From NCBI RefSeq assembly GCF_900343145.1, contig NZ_LT996886.1, positions 434,001 to 498,000 of the forward strand: DNA of 64,000 nucleotides. Direction: 5' to 3'. Both the position numbers and the translations under genes were made by a program. Source of the DNA: Tessaracoccus timonensis. Lineage in GTDB: Bacteria; Actinomycetota; Actinomycetes; Propionibacteriales; Propionibacteriaceae. The notes beneath the pieces are model-generated. The model did no database searches. It was given only the letters and a program-made list of their open reading frames with translations, and had not been told where the DNA came from. This document shows, in pieces, positions 36,823 to 46,478 of the stretch (positions are counted from its first letter, which is position 1; every line of letters starts with the position of its first letter).

Positions 36823-37385
36823 TACTTCCTCCAATTGCGAACGACTTCGACCAACAACCGTCGCTCCACAACCTTGATGCGCTCGTGGAGCGATTCGACC
36901 GAGTCGTCGTCGAGTACGTCGACGGCGCCCTGGGCCAAGATCCTACCGGTGTCCACTCCGGCGTCGACGACGAACACCGTCGCCCCCGTCACCTTCACCC
37001 CGGCGTGCAGAGCGTCGCGGGCGCCGTGCATGCCCGGGAAACTCGGCAGCAGCGCCGGGTGGGTGTTGATGGTGCGCCCCTCGAACCGCGCGAGAAAATG
37101 GGGGCCAAGCAGCTTCATGAAGCCGGCGGATGCAACAAGATCTGGCTCGTATCGTTCGACGATATGTGCCAGCTCGCGATCCCACGCCTCGCGGTCAGTG
37201 CCCTTGGGCAGGGGGTGGGCGACGGCGTCGATGCTGTGGCTGCGTGCGCGCTCCAAGACGCCGGCGGTGGGCTGGTCGGAGATGACAGCCACGATGCGCG
37301 CCTCCAGTTCGCCTGCCTCGACGGCGTCGATGAGCGCCTGCGTGAGCGTGCCCGAGCCTGAGGCCAGTACTACGACGTCGATCAT
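36822..37385 (-). CDS. purN: Phosphoribosylglycinamide formyltransferase
   Basis: Transfers formyl from 10-formyl-THF to GAR. 187 residues from ATG 37385 ([20 protein letters not shown]), with the phosphate loop at the start and the catalytic Asn/His of [13 protein letters not shown] and the Asp of VDAGVDTG. It overlaps DUF6350 upstream by ATGA and purH downstream by 1 bp. Confidence 0.96.
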   Translation of the reverse strand: MIDVVVLASGSGTLTQALIDAVEAGELEARIVAVISDQPTAGVLERARSHSIDAVAHPLPKGTDREAWDRELAHIVERYEPDLVASAGFMKLLGPHFLARFEGRTINTHPALLPSFPGMHGARDALHAGVKVTGATVFVVDAGVDTGRILAQGAVDVLDDDSVESLHERIKVVERRLLVEVVRNWRK

Positions 37386-38680
37386 GCGTCCTCCTTCACG
37401 ATGCCGGTGGTCTCTTCGACGAGGGTGAGCCGCGTGCGGGGCCGCGCGTCGCCGTCGCCGCTGCCCGGACGGCGGATCAGACCGAGGATGAGCCCCGCGA
37501 CGAGGCCCGACAGACCGAGCAGCACGGGCGCGAAGATGAGCAATTGGTCGACGCGGGCGCCGATGTGGGCGAGGCGATCGACGCCGATCCCGCCGCTGGC
37601 CAGCGACGCGAGCAGCGTCAGCAGCAGCCCTGCGACGATACCCGCGAGGCCTCCTGCGACCGCGGTCTCGTCGAACCGCGCGCGTGGCCGCGCCCACGCG
37701 ACCACCAGTCCGGCCAGTGCGCCAGCGACGACGCCGACCGCCAGCCACCACAGCATGGCCTTCGGCATGAGCCCAGGCTCAGGAATGGCTCCGAGCACGG
37801 GGATCGCCGGGAGCAACCCGACGTCAGTGATGTGCAGCGAGAGCAGCGAGCCGTCGCCGAGTGTGATGCCCGCACCCAGAATCCAGGAGCATGCCCACAG
37901 CACGAGGTTGGGCAGATAGAGCAGGTGCAGCACCGACAGCGCGATCACTCCGGGCGCGTCGATGCCGAGCCCGGAGGCCACCTCGACGATGCGCGCCCGC
38001 CCAGTGAACACCGCGATACCGACGGTGACGAGGCCACCCGTCACCAACACCATCAGGGTTGCACCCATTGCCCTGGGCACTGCCTGTAGCCACTCGGGCC
38101 AGTGCGTCGTTGGATCGTGGTTGAGCCCGTTCGCCGCGCCCCACAGCCCGGCGATGAGCCCGATGACGAGGCCACCCAGCAGTGAGCGCGCACCCACAGA
38201 GCCGCCGAGCAGGGCGCCGTCGAGTATTGCGACGGTCACCGCGTAGGTGCCTGCGTGCAGGCCAGCCACCTTCCACAGCGTGGCCTCGACGTCGACGTGG
38301 ACGGCTCCGTCGGCGTCTTCCTCACCGTCGGTAACAGCCGCTCGTCGCGCCGACGCGCTCGCTATGGGCAGCGACAGGAATATCAGCACTCCAGTGAGGC
38401 CCAGTGGGACGAGCGAGACCTGCTGGCCGGCGATCTCTACCGGCACCCCGTGGGCTAGTGCGAGCACGGATGTGGCAAGGCGAAGCATCTCCACGAATCC
38501 GGCGTCTCCGTCGCCTAGCCAGGCAAGGGTGCTCGCACCGGCGAGGATGACCCACCCGATCAGAGCGACGCCCACGGCGCCCACAGCGGTTAACACGGGC
38601 CACGGCCACGAAAAGCCCCGCGGCTGAGGCTCCTCCCGATCATCGACGTCGACTGCCACCGTGCGCGTCACGTCGGCCAC
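37382..38680 (-). CDS. DUF6350 family polytopic membrane protein
   Basis: A 432-residue protein with about ten hydrophobic segments and short charged tails. GTG start with GGAGGTGACCC before it. The same kind of gene precedes purN in mycobacteria (Rv0955), so the arrangement is conserved; the function is unknown. It overlaps purN by ATGA. Confidence 0.85.
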   Translation of the reverse strand: MADVTRTVAVDVDDREEPQPRGFSWPWPVLTAVGAVGVALIGWVILAGASTLAWLGDGDAGFVEMLRLATSVLALAHGVPVEIAGQQVSLVPLGLTGVLIFLSLPIASASARRAAVTDGEEDADGAVHVDVEATLWKVAGLHAGTYAVTVAILDGALLGGSVGARSLLGGLVIGLIAGLWGAANGLNHDPTTHWPEWLQAVPRAMGATLMVLVTGGLVTVGIAVFTGRARIVEVASGLGIDAPGVIALSVLHLLYLPNLVLWACSWILGAGITLGDGSLLSLHITDVGLLPAIPVLGAIPEPGLMPKAMLWWLAVGVVAGALAGLVVAWARPRARFDETAVAGGLAGIVAGLLLTLLASLASGGIGVDRLAHIGARVDQLLIFAPVLLGLSGLVAGLILGLIRRPGSGDGDARPRTRLTLVEETTGIVKEDA

Positions 38681-38766
38681 GGGTCACCTCCTGCAGATGT
38701 GGTCACTTGCATCACGCCCGGTAACCTAGGATCTCATGGAGGAATCCAGGAAGGATGGTCGAGCAC

Positions 38767-40419
38767 ATGTCTGACGACAACGTGCGTCCGCGCCGGGCGC
38801 TCGCACCCGACGATAGCGCGGACCAACCCTCCGCTGCCGTAGGACGCGACGAGAACCCCTTCGCACGCCCTAGCGGCGAGCCCAGCGATCCCCCTGCCCG
38901 GGCACGGCGCTCCTTACCCCTCGACGATGCCGACACATCGCTCGATGAGCCCGACGCACCCCTCGATGAGCCCATGTCCATGCCTTCCCCCGTGTCGGGG
39001 CCGGTGCTGCCGGAGCGCGGCGAGGGCTTCTTCAAGGGCCCGGGGCCTCGCCCGAGGCGTTCGGCCATGAGCTCCATCACTCCGCCCGAAGCCTCCGAGT
39101 GGGTTCCGGAATCGCCCACCGCCGTCGTCGAAGAACGTGTGGAGCCCAGCGAGAGCATGCCGTGGTACCGGGCTCATCTGCCCGCCATGACCGCCGCGGG
39201 CGTTGCCGTCGCGGTGCTCGCAGTTGCCGCAGGGTTCCTCGGATTCAATCAGACGCAGCCCGCTGACCCAGCCCCATCGAAGAGTCTCTCGCCGACGAGC
39301 AGCGCCTCGCCTCAGCTGCCGCGCGTGATGCAGGACGACCTCGTGAGCGTCGCGGATGCGAAGAAGGTGTCGGCCAACGCCGACTGGGCCACCACCGGCA
39401 CGACGGATTCCATCGAGACACATACGGCGCGGCCAGCATGCCTTAGCACGGAAGCTTCCGACGCGGAGCGCATCGATTCACTCCAGCGCACGCTGGGCAC
39501 CACGCAAGATAACCAACTCGCTTTGCTGCACCAGCTCGACGCGTTCCCGACGGAAGCCAACGCGGAACAGGTATTCAACGAACGCGCCGCAGCGCTGGCG
39601 AGGTGCGACGAAGTGCCCACCCTGGTGCTTTCTTCGTCGAAGGTCACCGGGATCAGCGACGAAGCCATGCAGATCTCTGTGGTCGAAGAGTCGGAGCCGC
39701 GCAAGCACCACGACCTGCTGCTGACGAGGAGCGGCAACCTGGTGAGCATCCTCGACGTGGTCTCCACCGACGGCAGCGTTACACCCCAGCACTTGGCGGA
39801 CGCGGTGCAGCGATCGGCCACCCAGCTGTGTGGCAAGGCCGGTACCTGCGACGCGGCCAAGGCCACCGTCGAGCCTGCCAGCGTGCCTCCCGTGGAGCCG
39901 CGCGGATGGCTCATTCCCTCCGATCTGCCCCGCATCAAGGCGGGCGCTGGACTATGGACTACGCAGCCACCCACCGGGCTCACGAGCAAGGGCACCGGCT
40001 GCGAGAACATGACGCTGGCTTCTGAGTCCGGGCCGACGAAGCGCCAGCAGGCCACCTACCTCATCACGCAGGATGACAGCACGCCTGAGCAGTTCGGCCT
40101 CGACGAGTTCGTGTTCACCTTCCGAGACGAGCACGGGGCAGCCAACTTCGCCACCAAGCTCGGCGAGGGTATCGACCAGTGCAAGTCTCGTATCATGGGC
40201 ACGAAGACGACGTCGCTCAAGGCGCCGTCGGGCGCGAAGGCGTTGCTGATTGAGCGTGAGAGCGAGAAGGGTGCTGTGTTCTACCAGGTCGCCATCTCGC
40301 AGAGGAAGAACAAGGTGGTGTACCTCATGGCCACGGTCACCAAGGATTTCCGCTTCTCCGAGGAGAACTTCGTCAAGATCACCGAGCGCGCCGGCGTGCG
40401 CGTCGATCAAGGCGAGTGA
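38767..40419 (+). CDS. Single-pass membrane protein with large extracytoplasmic sensor-like domain
   Basis: About 550 residues from ATG 38767 (MSDDNVRP); ATG 38755 is an alternative. The N-terminal 130 residues are Pro/Asp/Ser-rich and probably disordered, with a repeated S/PLDEPDAP-type motif (residues about 57-72). One transmembrane helix (about 141-162), a Ser/Thr/Pro linker, then two similar extracellular modules each with paired Cys (near CLSTEASDAERID and GCENMTLASESG). The modules recall PknH-type sensor domains, but without a kinase. Divergent from DUF6350, convergent with sucD. Confidence 0.72.
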   Translation: MSDDNVRPRRALAPDDSADQPSAAVGRDENPFARPSGEPSDPPARARRSLPLDDADTSLDEPDAPLDEPMSMPSPVSGPVLPERGEGFFKGPGPRPRRSAMSSITPPEASEWVPESPTAVVEERVEPSESMPWYRAHLPAMTAAGVAVAVLAVAAGFLGFNQTQPADPAPSKSLSPTSSASPQLPRVMQDDLVSVADAKKVSANADWATTGTTDSIETHTARPACLSTEASDAERIDSLQRTLGTTQDNQLALLHQLDAFPTEANAEQVFNERAAALARCDEVPTLVLSSSKVTGISDEAMQISVVEESEPRKHHDLLLTRSGNLVSILDVVSTDGSVTPQHLADAVQRSATQLCGKAGTCDAAKATVEPASVPPVEPRGWLIPSDLPRIKAGAGLWTTQPPTGLTSKGTGCENMTLASESGPTKRQQATYLITQDDSTPEQFGLDEFVFTFRDEHGAANFATKLGEGIDQCKSRIMGTKTTSLKAPSGAKALLIERESEKGAVFYQVAISQRKNKVVYLMATVTKDFRFSEENFVKITERAGVRVDQGE

Positions 40420-40429
40420 TGAACGACGA

Positions 40430-40460
40430 AGCGGCGGCCCCCACTTCGGGGACCGCCGCT
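40430..40460. terminator. Bidirectional terminator between the sensor-like gene and sucD
   Basis: AGCGGCGG (40430-40437) pairs with CCGCCGCT (40453-40460), inner CCCC/GGGG, 6-nt loop; followed on the plus strand by the T-rich CGCATTTATTG. It separates convergent genes. Confidence 0.8.
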
Positions 40461-40482
40461 CGCATTTATTGAGGCTCGAAGT

Positions 40483-41373
40483 TTACTTGTCGAGCTTCGC
40501 CACTGCTTCGCGCACGAGGTCAGCCGCCTGCGACGGCGTCTCACCCACGCGCACGCCGGCAGCCTCGAGGGCTTCCTTCTTCGCTCGGGCGGTGCCGGCC
40601 GAGCCGGTGATGATGGCGCCAGCGTGGCCCATCGTCTTGCCGGGAGGCGCGGTGAAGCCAGCGATGTACCCGACGACTGGCTTCGTGATGTTCTCCTTGA
40701 TGTAGGCAGCGGCGCGCTCCTCCGCGTCGCCACCGATTTCACCGATCATCACGATGGCGTCGGTGTCCGGATCGTCCTCGAATGCCTGGAGGCAGTCGAT
40801 GTGCATGGTTCCGACGACCGGGTCGCCACCGATACCGACGGCGGTGGTGAAGCCGAGGTCACGCAGCTCGTACATCATCTGGTAGGTGAGCGTGCCCGAC
40901 TTCGACACGAGGCCGAGTCGGCCAGGGCCGGTGATCGTCGCGGGGATGATGCCGGCGTTCGACTGTCCGGGAGAGATCAGGCCGGGGCAGTTCGGGCCGA
41001 TGAGGCGGGTCTTGCCCGACTTCTTGGCAGCGGTGTAGAACTCGACGGTGTCGTGCACCGGGATGCCCTCGGTGATGACGACGACGAGCTCCATCTCCGC
41101 TTCGATGGCCTCGAGCACCGCGCCCTTGGCGAACTTCGGCGGCACAAACACGACGGAGACGTTGGCGCCGGTGGCTTCCTTCGCCTCACCGACGGTGTTG
41201 AATACGGGTACCGGGTCTTCTTCGAAGAGCACCGACTCGCCGCCCTTGCCCGGGGTCACACCACCGACGATGCGGGTGCCGGACATAATCATGCGCTGCG
41301 TGTGCTTACGGCCTTCTTTGCCCGTCATGCCCTGGACGATGACGCGGCTGTTCTTGTCAATGAAGATGGACAT
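40483..41373 (-). CDS. sucD: Succinyl-CoA synthetase alpha subunit
   Basis: With SucC, makes succinate and ATP/GTP from succinyl-CoA in the TCA cycle. 296 residues; CoA-binding Rossmann part ([11 protein letters not shown]), [10 protein letters not shown], and the phosphorylated His250 in [10 protein letters not shown]. It begins 5 bp after sucC. Confidence 0.97.
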   Translation of the reverse strand: MSIFIDKNSRVIVQGMTGKEGRKHTQRMIMSGTRIVGGVTPGKGGESVLFEEDPVPVFNTVGEAKEATGANVSVVFVPPKFAKGAVLEAIEAEMELVVVITEGIPVHDTVEFYTAAKKSGKTRLIGPNCPGLISPGQSNAGIIPATITGPGRLGLVSKSGTLTYQMMYELRDLGFTTAVGIGGDPVVGTMHIDCLQAFEDDPDTDAIVMIGEIGGDAEERAAAYIKENITKPVVGYIAGFTAPPGKTMGHAGAIITGSAGTARAKKEALEAAGVRVGETPSQAADLVREAVAKLDK

Positions 41374-41378
41374 GGGTT

Positions 41379-42554
41379 TCAGTTCCCTTCGCTCGCGAGT
41401 TCGGCTGCCTTGCGGGCAGCGCCGTCCATGGTGTCGACGACGGTGATCAGCGGGTGGTTCCGATCGGCGAGGATCTGGAGACCGACGTCGACCGCGTTGC
41501 CGTCGAGACGCACGACGATGGGCAGCTTGGCTTCGTCGCCCAGGATGTCGAGGGCGTTCACGATGCCGTTGGCCACGTCGTTGCAGGCGGTGATGCCGCC
41601 GAAGACGTTGACGAACACCGATTTCACCTGGGGGTCGGACATGATGATGCGCAGGCCATTGGCCATCACCTCGGCCGACGCACCGCCGCCGATGTCGAGG
41701 AAGTTGGCGGGCTTGGGCTGGCCGGGGAGATCCTCGCCAGCGCCGGCCACGACGTCGAGGGTGCTCATGACGAGGCCCGCGCCGTTGCCGATGATGCCGA
41801 CGGTGCCGTCGAGCTTGACGTACTGGAGCCCGTATTCCTTGGCCTGCTTCTCGAGGTCTGCTGCACCGGAGGACTGATGGTATTCGTCACGGTCGGCGTG
41901 GCGGAAGTCGGCGTTATCGTCGAGGGTGACCTTGCCGTCGAGCGCCAGCACCAGGCCGGAGGCAGTGCGCACGAGGGGGTTCACTTCGACGAGGGTGGCG
42001 TCGGTTTCCTTGAACGTCGTCCACAGCTTCTGGAGGACGACGCCGATGCGCTCGTAGTCCTCCTCCTTGAAGCCGGCTTCCTTGAGGATTTCAGCGGCCT
42101 TGGCTTCGTCGATGCCGACGATGGGGTCGAGCTCCACCTTCGCCAGAGCCTCGGGGCGCTCCTTCGCGAGCGTCTCTATATCCATGCCGCCTTCGAGGCT
42201 GCACATGGCCAGGAAGCAGCGCTGAGCGCGGTCGAGCAGGATGGAGAAGTAGAATTCCTCGGCGATCTGCGCGCCGGGGCTCAACATGACGGTTTCGACG
42301 GTGTGGCCCTTGATGTCCAGACCGAGGATCTGCTCAGCAACCTGAGCGACTTCGTCCCTAGACTTGGCGACTTTGACGCCGCCGGCCTTGCCGCGTCCGC
42401 CAGTGCGGACCTGAGCCTTCACGACAACGGTGCCGCTGCCGAGGGTTTCATGGGCTTCGAGAGCTTCATTGACGTTCGTAGCTGTGCGGCCCGGTAGCAC
42501 GGGAACGCCGAAGCGTTCGAACAGGGCGCGCGCCTGGTATTCCAGGAGATCCAC
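41379..42554 (-). CDS. sucC: Succinyl-CoA synthetase beta subunit
   Basis: A 391-residue ATP-grasp subunit: [19 protein letters not shown] at the start, the nucleotide-binding [18 protein letters not shown], and the C-terminal [19 protein letters not shown]. Expressed with sucD. Divergent from the M23 peptidase gene across a 173-bp gap, the same arrangement as in mycobacteria. Confidence 0.97.
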   Translation of the reverse strand: MDLLEYQARALFERFGVPVLPGRTATNVNEALEAHETLGSGTVVVKAQVRTGGRGKAGGVKVAKSRDEVAQVAEQILGLDIKGHTVETVMLSPGAQIAEEFYFSILLDRAQRCFLAMCSLEGGMDIETLAKERPEALAKVELDPIVGIDEAKAAEILKEAGFKEEDYERIGVVLQKLWTTFKETDATLVEVNPLVRTASGLVLALDGKVTLDDNADFRHADRDEYHQSSGAADLEKQAKEYGLQYVKLDGTVGIIGNGAGLVMSTLDVVAGAGEDLPGQPKPANFLDIGGGASAEVMANGLRIIMSDPQVKSVFVNVFGGITACNDVANGIVNALDILGDEAKLPIVVRLDGNAVDVGLQILADRNHPLITVVDTMDGAARKAAELASEGN

Positions 42555-42668
42555 TATGACTCCTCAGGGAGGGGATGATTTCTTGCGTCACCAGGGTACT
42601 AGGTGGTCCACGTACACTTGCAGCGGCCCCAAACCATCACATCGGTTGGCAATTTCTTGACCGGATGT

Positions 42669-42696
42669 TTGAGAACAACCTGAGAAATGCTAAGGT
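42669..42696 (+). promoter_or_regulatory. Candidate promoter of the M23 peptidase gene
   Basis: TTGAGA (42669-42674), 16-bp spacer, TAAGGT (42691-42696) preceded by TGC, an extended -10 form. It lies 31 bp before the GTG start, which has TGAGGAG at 42717-42723. Assigned by eye. Confidence 0.45.
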
Positions 42697-42727
42697 TCCG
42701 TTCGGTTCCAGATTTTTGAGGAGTAAC

Positions 42728-43735
42728 GTGAGCGCAGTTCCCGGAAGCGCACCGCGACGCGGTGTCACCGATGCCATCCTCGACGACGACATCGAGGACA
42801 TCACGTCGACACCCCAGCGCGCGAAGCGTGGCCGTCGCGCACGAAAGCTCGGCAAGGGCGCCATTGCCGGCGTCGTCGCCAGCACCCTGGCCGTGGGAAC
42901 CCTCTTCACGTTCGCGTTCGTATCCCGCAGCGGTCAGGACGCGTCGCTCGAGTCCATCGGTGCCGATGTCGCCGTACCCGCGGCTGCGGTGGAAGCCGCA
43001 CGTCTCGGCTTTGCTGACCGCTCGAAGGACGCGTCACGCAGCGCACTGCGTGAGAGCATCAGCGGCGCGGCAGCCGACGAGAACGCCCGTAAGCGCACGG
43101 CATCGATCGACGAGGCGGCGAGCGACGCGCTCGCTGCGGAGACGAAAGACAGCGCGCAGGAGCGCGAGCGTCTCATGGACGAAGACTTGAAGCTGGTCAG
43201 CAAGCAGGCTGCCAAGCTAAAGAAGGAAGCCGAAGAAGCCGAGAAGGTGCTCGAGGCGGCACGTAAAGCCAAAGGCAACGCCGTGACTGGTATGAGCGCA
43301 GAAGATGTCGCAGCACTCAGCTCCAGCGGCGCCTCGATGCCCGTGAAGCAGAACTACCGGATCGGCGCCGGCTTCGGTCAGCGTGGGCTGTGGGCCCGCT
43401 ACCACACCGGTCAGGACTTCCCAGCCCCGGTTGGAACGCCGGTGTACGCCGTCGCCTCGGGCGTAGTTCTCAGCTCCACCGCTGGCTCGTGGGCGGGTAC
43501 CAATGTGGTGATCCAGCACAAGACTGGCGCCACGCTCTCCGCACACCTGTCACGCCGCGTGGTTTCTCCCGGCGAAGCAGTGAAGCCCGGCCAGATCATC
43601 GGCTACGTGGGCGCAACCGGGCGAGCCTTCGGCCCCCACCTGCACTTCGAGTACTACCCCAACGGCACCACGCCCGGCGACGTCTACTCCGCATCCAACC
43701 CGATGACCTTCCTGCGCAGCCTGGGCGCGCGCTGA
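42728..43735 (+). CDS. Membrane-anchored M23 family metallopeptidase (LytM-like)
   Basis: 335 residues from GTG 42728 (TGAGGAG just upstream). A basic cytoplasmic N-terminus, transmembrane helix about 44-66, a long charged coiled coil (about 115-182), then an M23 domain with zinc ligands His226 and Asp230 (HTGQD), His273 (AHLS) and His304/His306 (HLHFE). All are present, so it is probably an active peptidoglycan endopeptidase. Mycobacteria have a similar gene between pcrA and sucC. Confidence 0.92.
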   Translation: MSAVPGSAPRRGVTDAILDDDIEDITSTPQRAKRGRRARKLGKGAIAGVVASTLAVGTLFTFAFVSRSGQDASLESIGADVAVPAAAVEAARLGFADRSKDASRSALRESISGAAADENARKRTASIDEAASDALAAETKDSAQERERLMDEDLKLVSKQAAKLKKEAEEAEKVLEAARKAKGNAVTGMSAEDVAALSSSGASMPVKQNYRIGAGFGQRGLWARYHTGQDFPAPVGTPVYAVASGVVLSSTAGSWAGTNVVIQHKTGATLSAHLSRRVVSPGEAVKPGQIIGYVGATGRAFGPHLHFEYYPNGTTPGDVYSASNPMTFLRSLGAR

Positions 43736-43771
43736 GCCTGGCTGACCGCCGAGGGAGACGTGCTTACGTAT

Positions 43772-43818
43772 CTCGATGATTGAGCCGCCGCTGCAAGCGG
43801 CGAGTCGAAATCATCCCG
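43772..43818. repeat. Palindromic element B, copy 2
   Basis: CTCGATGATTGAGCC followed by stem CGCCGCT-GCA-AGCGGCG (43786-43802) and GTCGAAATCATCC. First of four repeat elements filling the 270-bp gap between the convergent M23 and pcrA genes. Confidence 0.78.
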
Positions 43819-43828
43819 GAAGACCTTC

Positions 43829-43873
43829 AGTGGCAGATCTGCGCCCAAACACGGACCACAATCTGCCACCTAG
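43829..43873. repeat. Palindromic element C, copy 3 (diverged)
   Basis: GTGGCAGAT (43830-43838) pairs with ATCTGCCAC (43861-43869); the end CCACCTAGC resembles the CCACCTAAC of copies 1 and 2. Lies between B copies 2 and 3. Confidence 0.72.
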
Positions 43874-43879
43874 CAGACG

Positions 43880-43924
43880 CGGTTTCGATACGCCGCCTCC
43901 GGCGGCTACTCAACCACCGAGCGT
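43880..43924. repeat. Palindromic element B, copy 3
   Basis: GGTTTCGATAC, stem GCCGCC-TCC-GGCGGC (43892-43906), then TACTCAACCACCGAGCG, as in copy 1. Confidence 0.82.
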
Positions 43925-43944
43925 GGACGCCCCCCTTTCCCGGC

Positions 43945-43978
43945 CGTCGAGTAGGCGGCGCAGCCGCTGTATCGAGAC
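43945..43978. repeat. Palindromic element B, copy 4 (reverse orientation)
   Basis: GTCGAGTAG, stem GCGGC-GCA-GCCGC (43955-43967), TGTATCGAGAC. It ends about 28 bp from the pcrA stop. Confidence 0.75.
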
Positions 43979-44005
43979 GCAGCGACGGGCAGCGAGTTCC
44001 CAGGC

Positions 44006-46414
44006 TTAGAGCTTCTCCATCGGAGAATGCTTGAGGCTCATGCGCTTCATACCCGCGGAGCCGAAGTCGATGTCGGCCTTGGCGTCGGCGCCGAACCCGA
44101 TCACGGCGAGCACCGTGCCGAGGCCGAACTTGGCGTGCAGCACCTTGTCGCCGGAGCGCACTTCGAGCGCTGGACGCAAGGTGCTGCTCTTCCCAAACCC
44201 CGTGGGCTGTTCCTGCATGCGCGATCGCGATTGCTTCGTGCGGGTCGCCGCCGACGCCGCCCACGTCGTCGAGGATTCACCCGTGCGCTGCCAATCCAGC
44301 ACGTGGGCGGGGATCTCGTCGAGGAACCTCGATGCCGGGTTGTACATCGGCTGCCCAAACACCATGCGCACCGTGGCCCGCGACAGGTATAGCCGCTTGC
44401 GGGCTCGCGTGATGCCGACGTAGGCGAGCCGCCGTTCCTCCTCAAGCTCGTCGTTGGACGTCATCGCGCGCTGATGCGGGAAGATGCCCTCCTCCAGCCC
44501 AGTGAGGAACACGGTGTCGAACTCGAGCCCCTTCGCGGTGTGCAGCGTCATGAGCGTTACCACGCCGGAGTCGTCGTCGGGCACTTGGTCGGAGTCCGCG
44601 ACGAGCGCCACCCGCTCTAGGAACGCTTCGATGGAGTCATCAGGCTCGGGCATGCCCACGATCAGCTCCGAGCCCTCCTCTTCGTCGAGATCGACGGTGT
44701 TCGCTGCGGCGACGAACTCTGCCGCGACGTTCACGAGCTCTTCGAGGTTCTCCAGCCGGGTGGCATCCTGGGGGTCGGTCGATGCCTGCAGTTCCGGCAC
44801 GTACTTCGACTCTTTGAGCAGCCCGAGCAGCACCTCGTCGGCGCTCTCCCCCGCGTCGGCATTGGCGCGCGCCTGGTCGATGATGTCGACGAACGCCTTG
44901 ATCTGGTTGAGGCTGCGAGTGGCGAGCTGGGCCTCGTCGGCTCGTCGCAGCGCCTCGAAGAACGTGATGCGTTCCCGCGCCGCCAGGTTCGCGACGGCGG
45001 ACTCCGCCCGGTCGCCGATGCCGCGCTTCGGCACGTTGAGAATGCGCCGCACCGACACGTCGTCGGCGGGGTTCACCACAGCCCGCAGGTACGCGATGGC
45101 GTCCTTGATCTCTTTGCGCTCGTAGAAGCGCACGCCACCCACCACCTTGTACGGCAGGCCGACGCGGATGAACACCTCCTCCAGCGCTCGAGACTGCGCG
45201 TTCGTACGGTAAAACACCGCGGTGTCGCCGTAGTTACTGACCTGCTCGTCGCGCAAGCGGTCGATCTCCGTCGCGATGAACTGCGCCTCGTCGTGCTCCG
45301 AGTCGGCGACCCACCCGACGATGGGCTCACCCTCGCCGAGATCGCTCCATAGCTGCTTGTCGCGCCGCCCCTTGTTGCGGGAAATCACGGCGTTGGCAGC
45401 GGTGAGCACGTTGCCCGTCGAGCGGTAATTCTGGTCCAGCACGATGGTCTCGGCACCGGGGAAATCGGCCTCGAAATCGAGAATGTTGCGGATGGTGGCG
45501 CCCCGGAATGCGTAGATGGACTGATCGGAATCGCCCACTACCATCAGCTCCGCAGGCTCGACCGTCGGCGTGCCGTCAGCGAGCCCGACGGTGGCCTCAC
45601 CGCACAGCTCCCGCACCAGCGCGTATTGGGCATGGTTGGTGTCTTGATACTCATCGACGAGGACGTGGCGGAAGCGGCGACGGTACCGCTCTCGCACGTC
45701 GGGGAAAGCTTGGAGGAGGTTGACCGTCGTCATGATGAGGTCGTCGAAATCCAGCGCGCCGGCTGCCTGGAGCCGGGCCTGGTAGGCGGCGTAGGCCTCG
45801 GCGTACACCTTTTGCTGCGGGGTGACCGCCTGCACCTGCGCGGTTTCGTGGTCGACGAGTTCGTTCTTGTAGTTGCTCACCGCGTTGAGCACGCTGCGCA
45901 CGGGAAAGCGCTTGGGATCAGCTTCCAAGTCGCGCAGCACGAGCGACATGAGGCGCTTGGCGTCGGCGTCGTCGTAAATCGAAAAGCTCTTGGGCAGGCC
46001 GAAGCGGTCGATGTCAGCGCGCAAGATGCGCACGCACGCCGAGTGGAAGGTGGACACCCACATCAGCTTTGCTCGGTTGCCGACGAGCTCAATCACGCGC
46101 TCGCGCATCTCGGCGGCGGCCTTGTTGGTGAAGGTGATGGCCAGAATTGAGCCGGGGTGGACGTCGCCATGCCCGACGAGGTAGGCGATGCGCCTGGTGA
46201 GCACCCGCGTCTTTCCAGAGCCGGCGCCAGCCACGACGAGCACCGGCCCCCCAGCGTGCGTGACGGCGCGACGCTGGGGCGCGTTCAAGCCGTCGAGCAG
46301 CTCCTCGTCGGAGACATGGCGCACACTCCCGGTGCGTTCACGCGGGGGCTCTGCCCCAGATTGTGACTCCGGTTGGAAGACGGCGGCGAGGTCGGGAAAT
46401 AGCGATTCAGACAT
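44006..46414 (-). CDS. pcrA: ATP-dependent DNA helicase PcrA/UvrD
   Basis: Superfamily 1 3'-5' helicase for repair and replication restart. About 802 residues from ATG 46414 (MSESLFPDLAAVF). Motif Q (LNAPQRRAV), Walker A (GAGSGKT), motif II region (DEYQDTNHAQY), motif III (GDSDQSIYAFRGA), motif V (TLHTAKGLEFDTVFLTGLEEG) and motif VI (EERRLAYVGITRAR) are all visible. The C-terminal basic linker and the small domain GDKVLHAKFGLGTV are typical PcrA features. Confidence 0.97.
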   Translation of the reverse strand: MSESLFPDLAAVFQPESQSGAEPPRERTGSVRHVSDEELLDGLNAPQRRAVTHAGGPVLVVAGAGSGKTRVLTRRIAYLVGHGDVHPGSILAITFTNKAAAEMRERVIELVGNRAKLMWVSTFHSACVRILRADIDRFGLPKSFSIYDDADAKRLMSLVLRDLEADPKRFPVRSVLNAVSNYKNELVDHETAQVQAVTPQQKVYAEAYAAYQARLQAAGALDFDDLIMTTVNLLQAFPDVRERYRRRFRHVLVDEYQDTNHAQYALVRELCGEATVGLADGTPTVEPAELMVVGDSDQSIYAFRGATIRNILDFEADFPGAETIVLDQNYRSTGNVLTAANAVISRNKGRRDKQLWSDLGEGEPIVGWVADSEHDEAQFIATEIDRLRDEQVSNYGDTAVFYRTNAQSRALEEVFIRVGLPYKVVGGVRFYERKEIKDAIAYLRAVVNPADDVSVRRILNVPKRGIGDRAESAVANLAARERITFFEALRRADEAQLATRSLNQIKAFVDIIDQARANADAGESADEVLLGLLKESKYVPELQASTDPQDATRLENLEELVNVAAEFVAAANTVDLDEEEGSELIVGMPEPDDSIEAFLERVALVADSDQVPDDDSGVVTLMTLHTAKGLEFDTVFLTGLEEGIFPHQRAMTSNDELEEERRLAYVGITRARKRLYLSRATVRMVFGQPMYNPASRFLDEIPAHVLDWQRTGESSTTWAASAATRTKQSRSRMQEQPTGFGKSSTLRPALEVRSGDKVLHAKFGLGTVLAVIGFGADAKADIDFGSAGMKRMSLKHSPMEKL

Positions 46415-46478
46415 GGCGTTGCCAAGCCTACTGTGCAGCACTGACAGAGCGCTTCGTTCGTGGTCTAGGCTGAGCACC

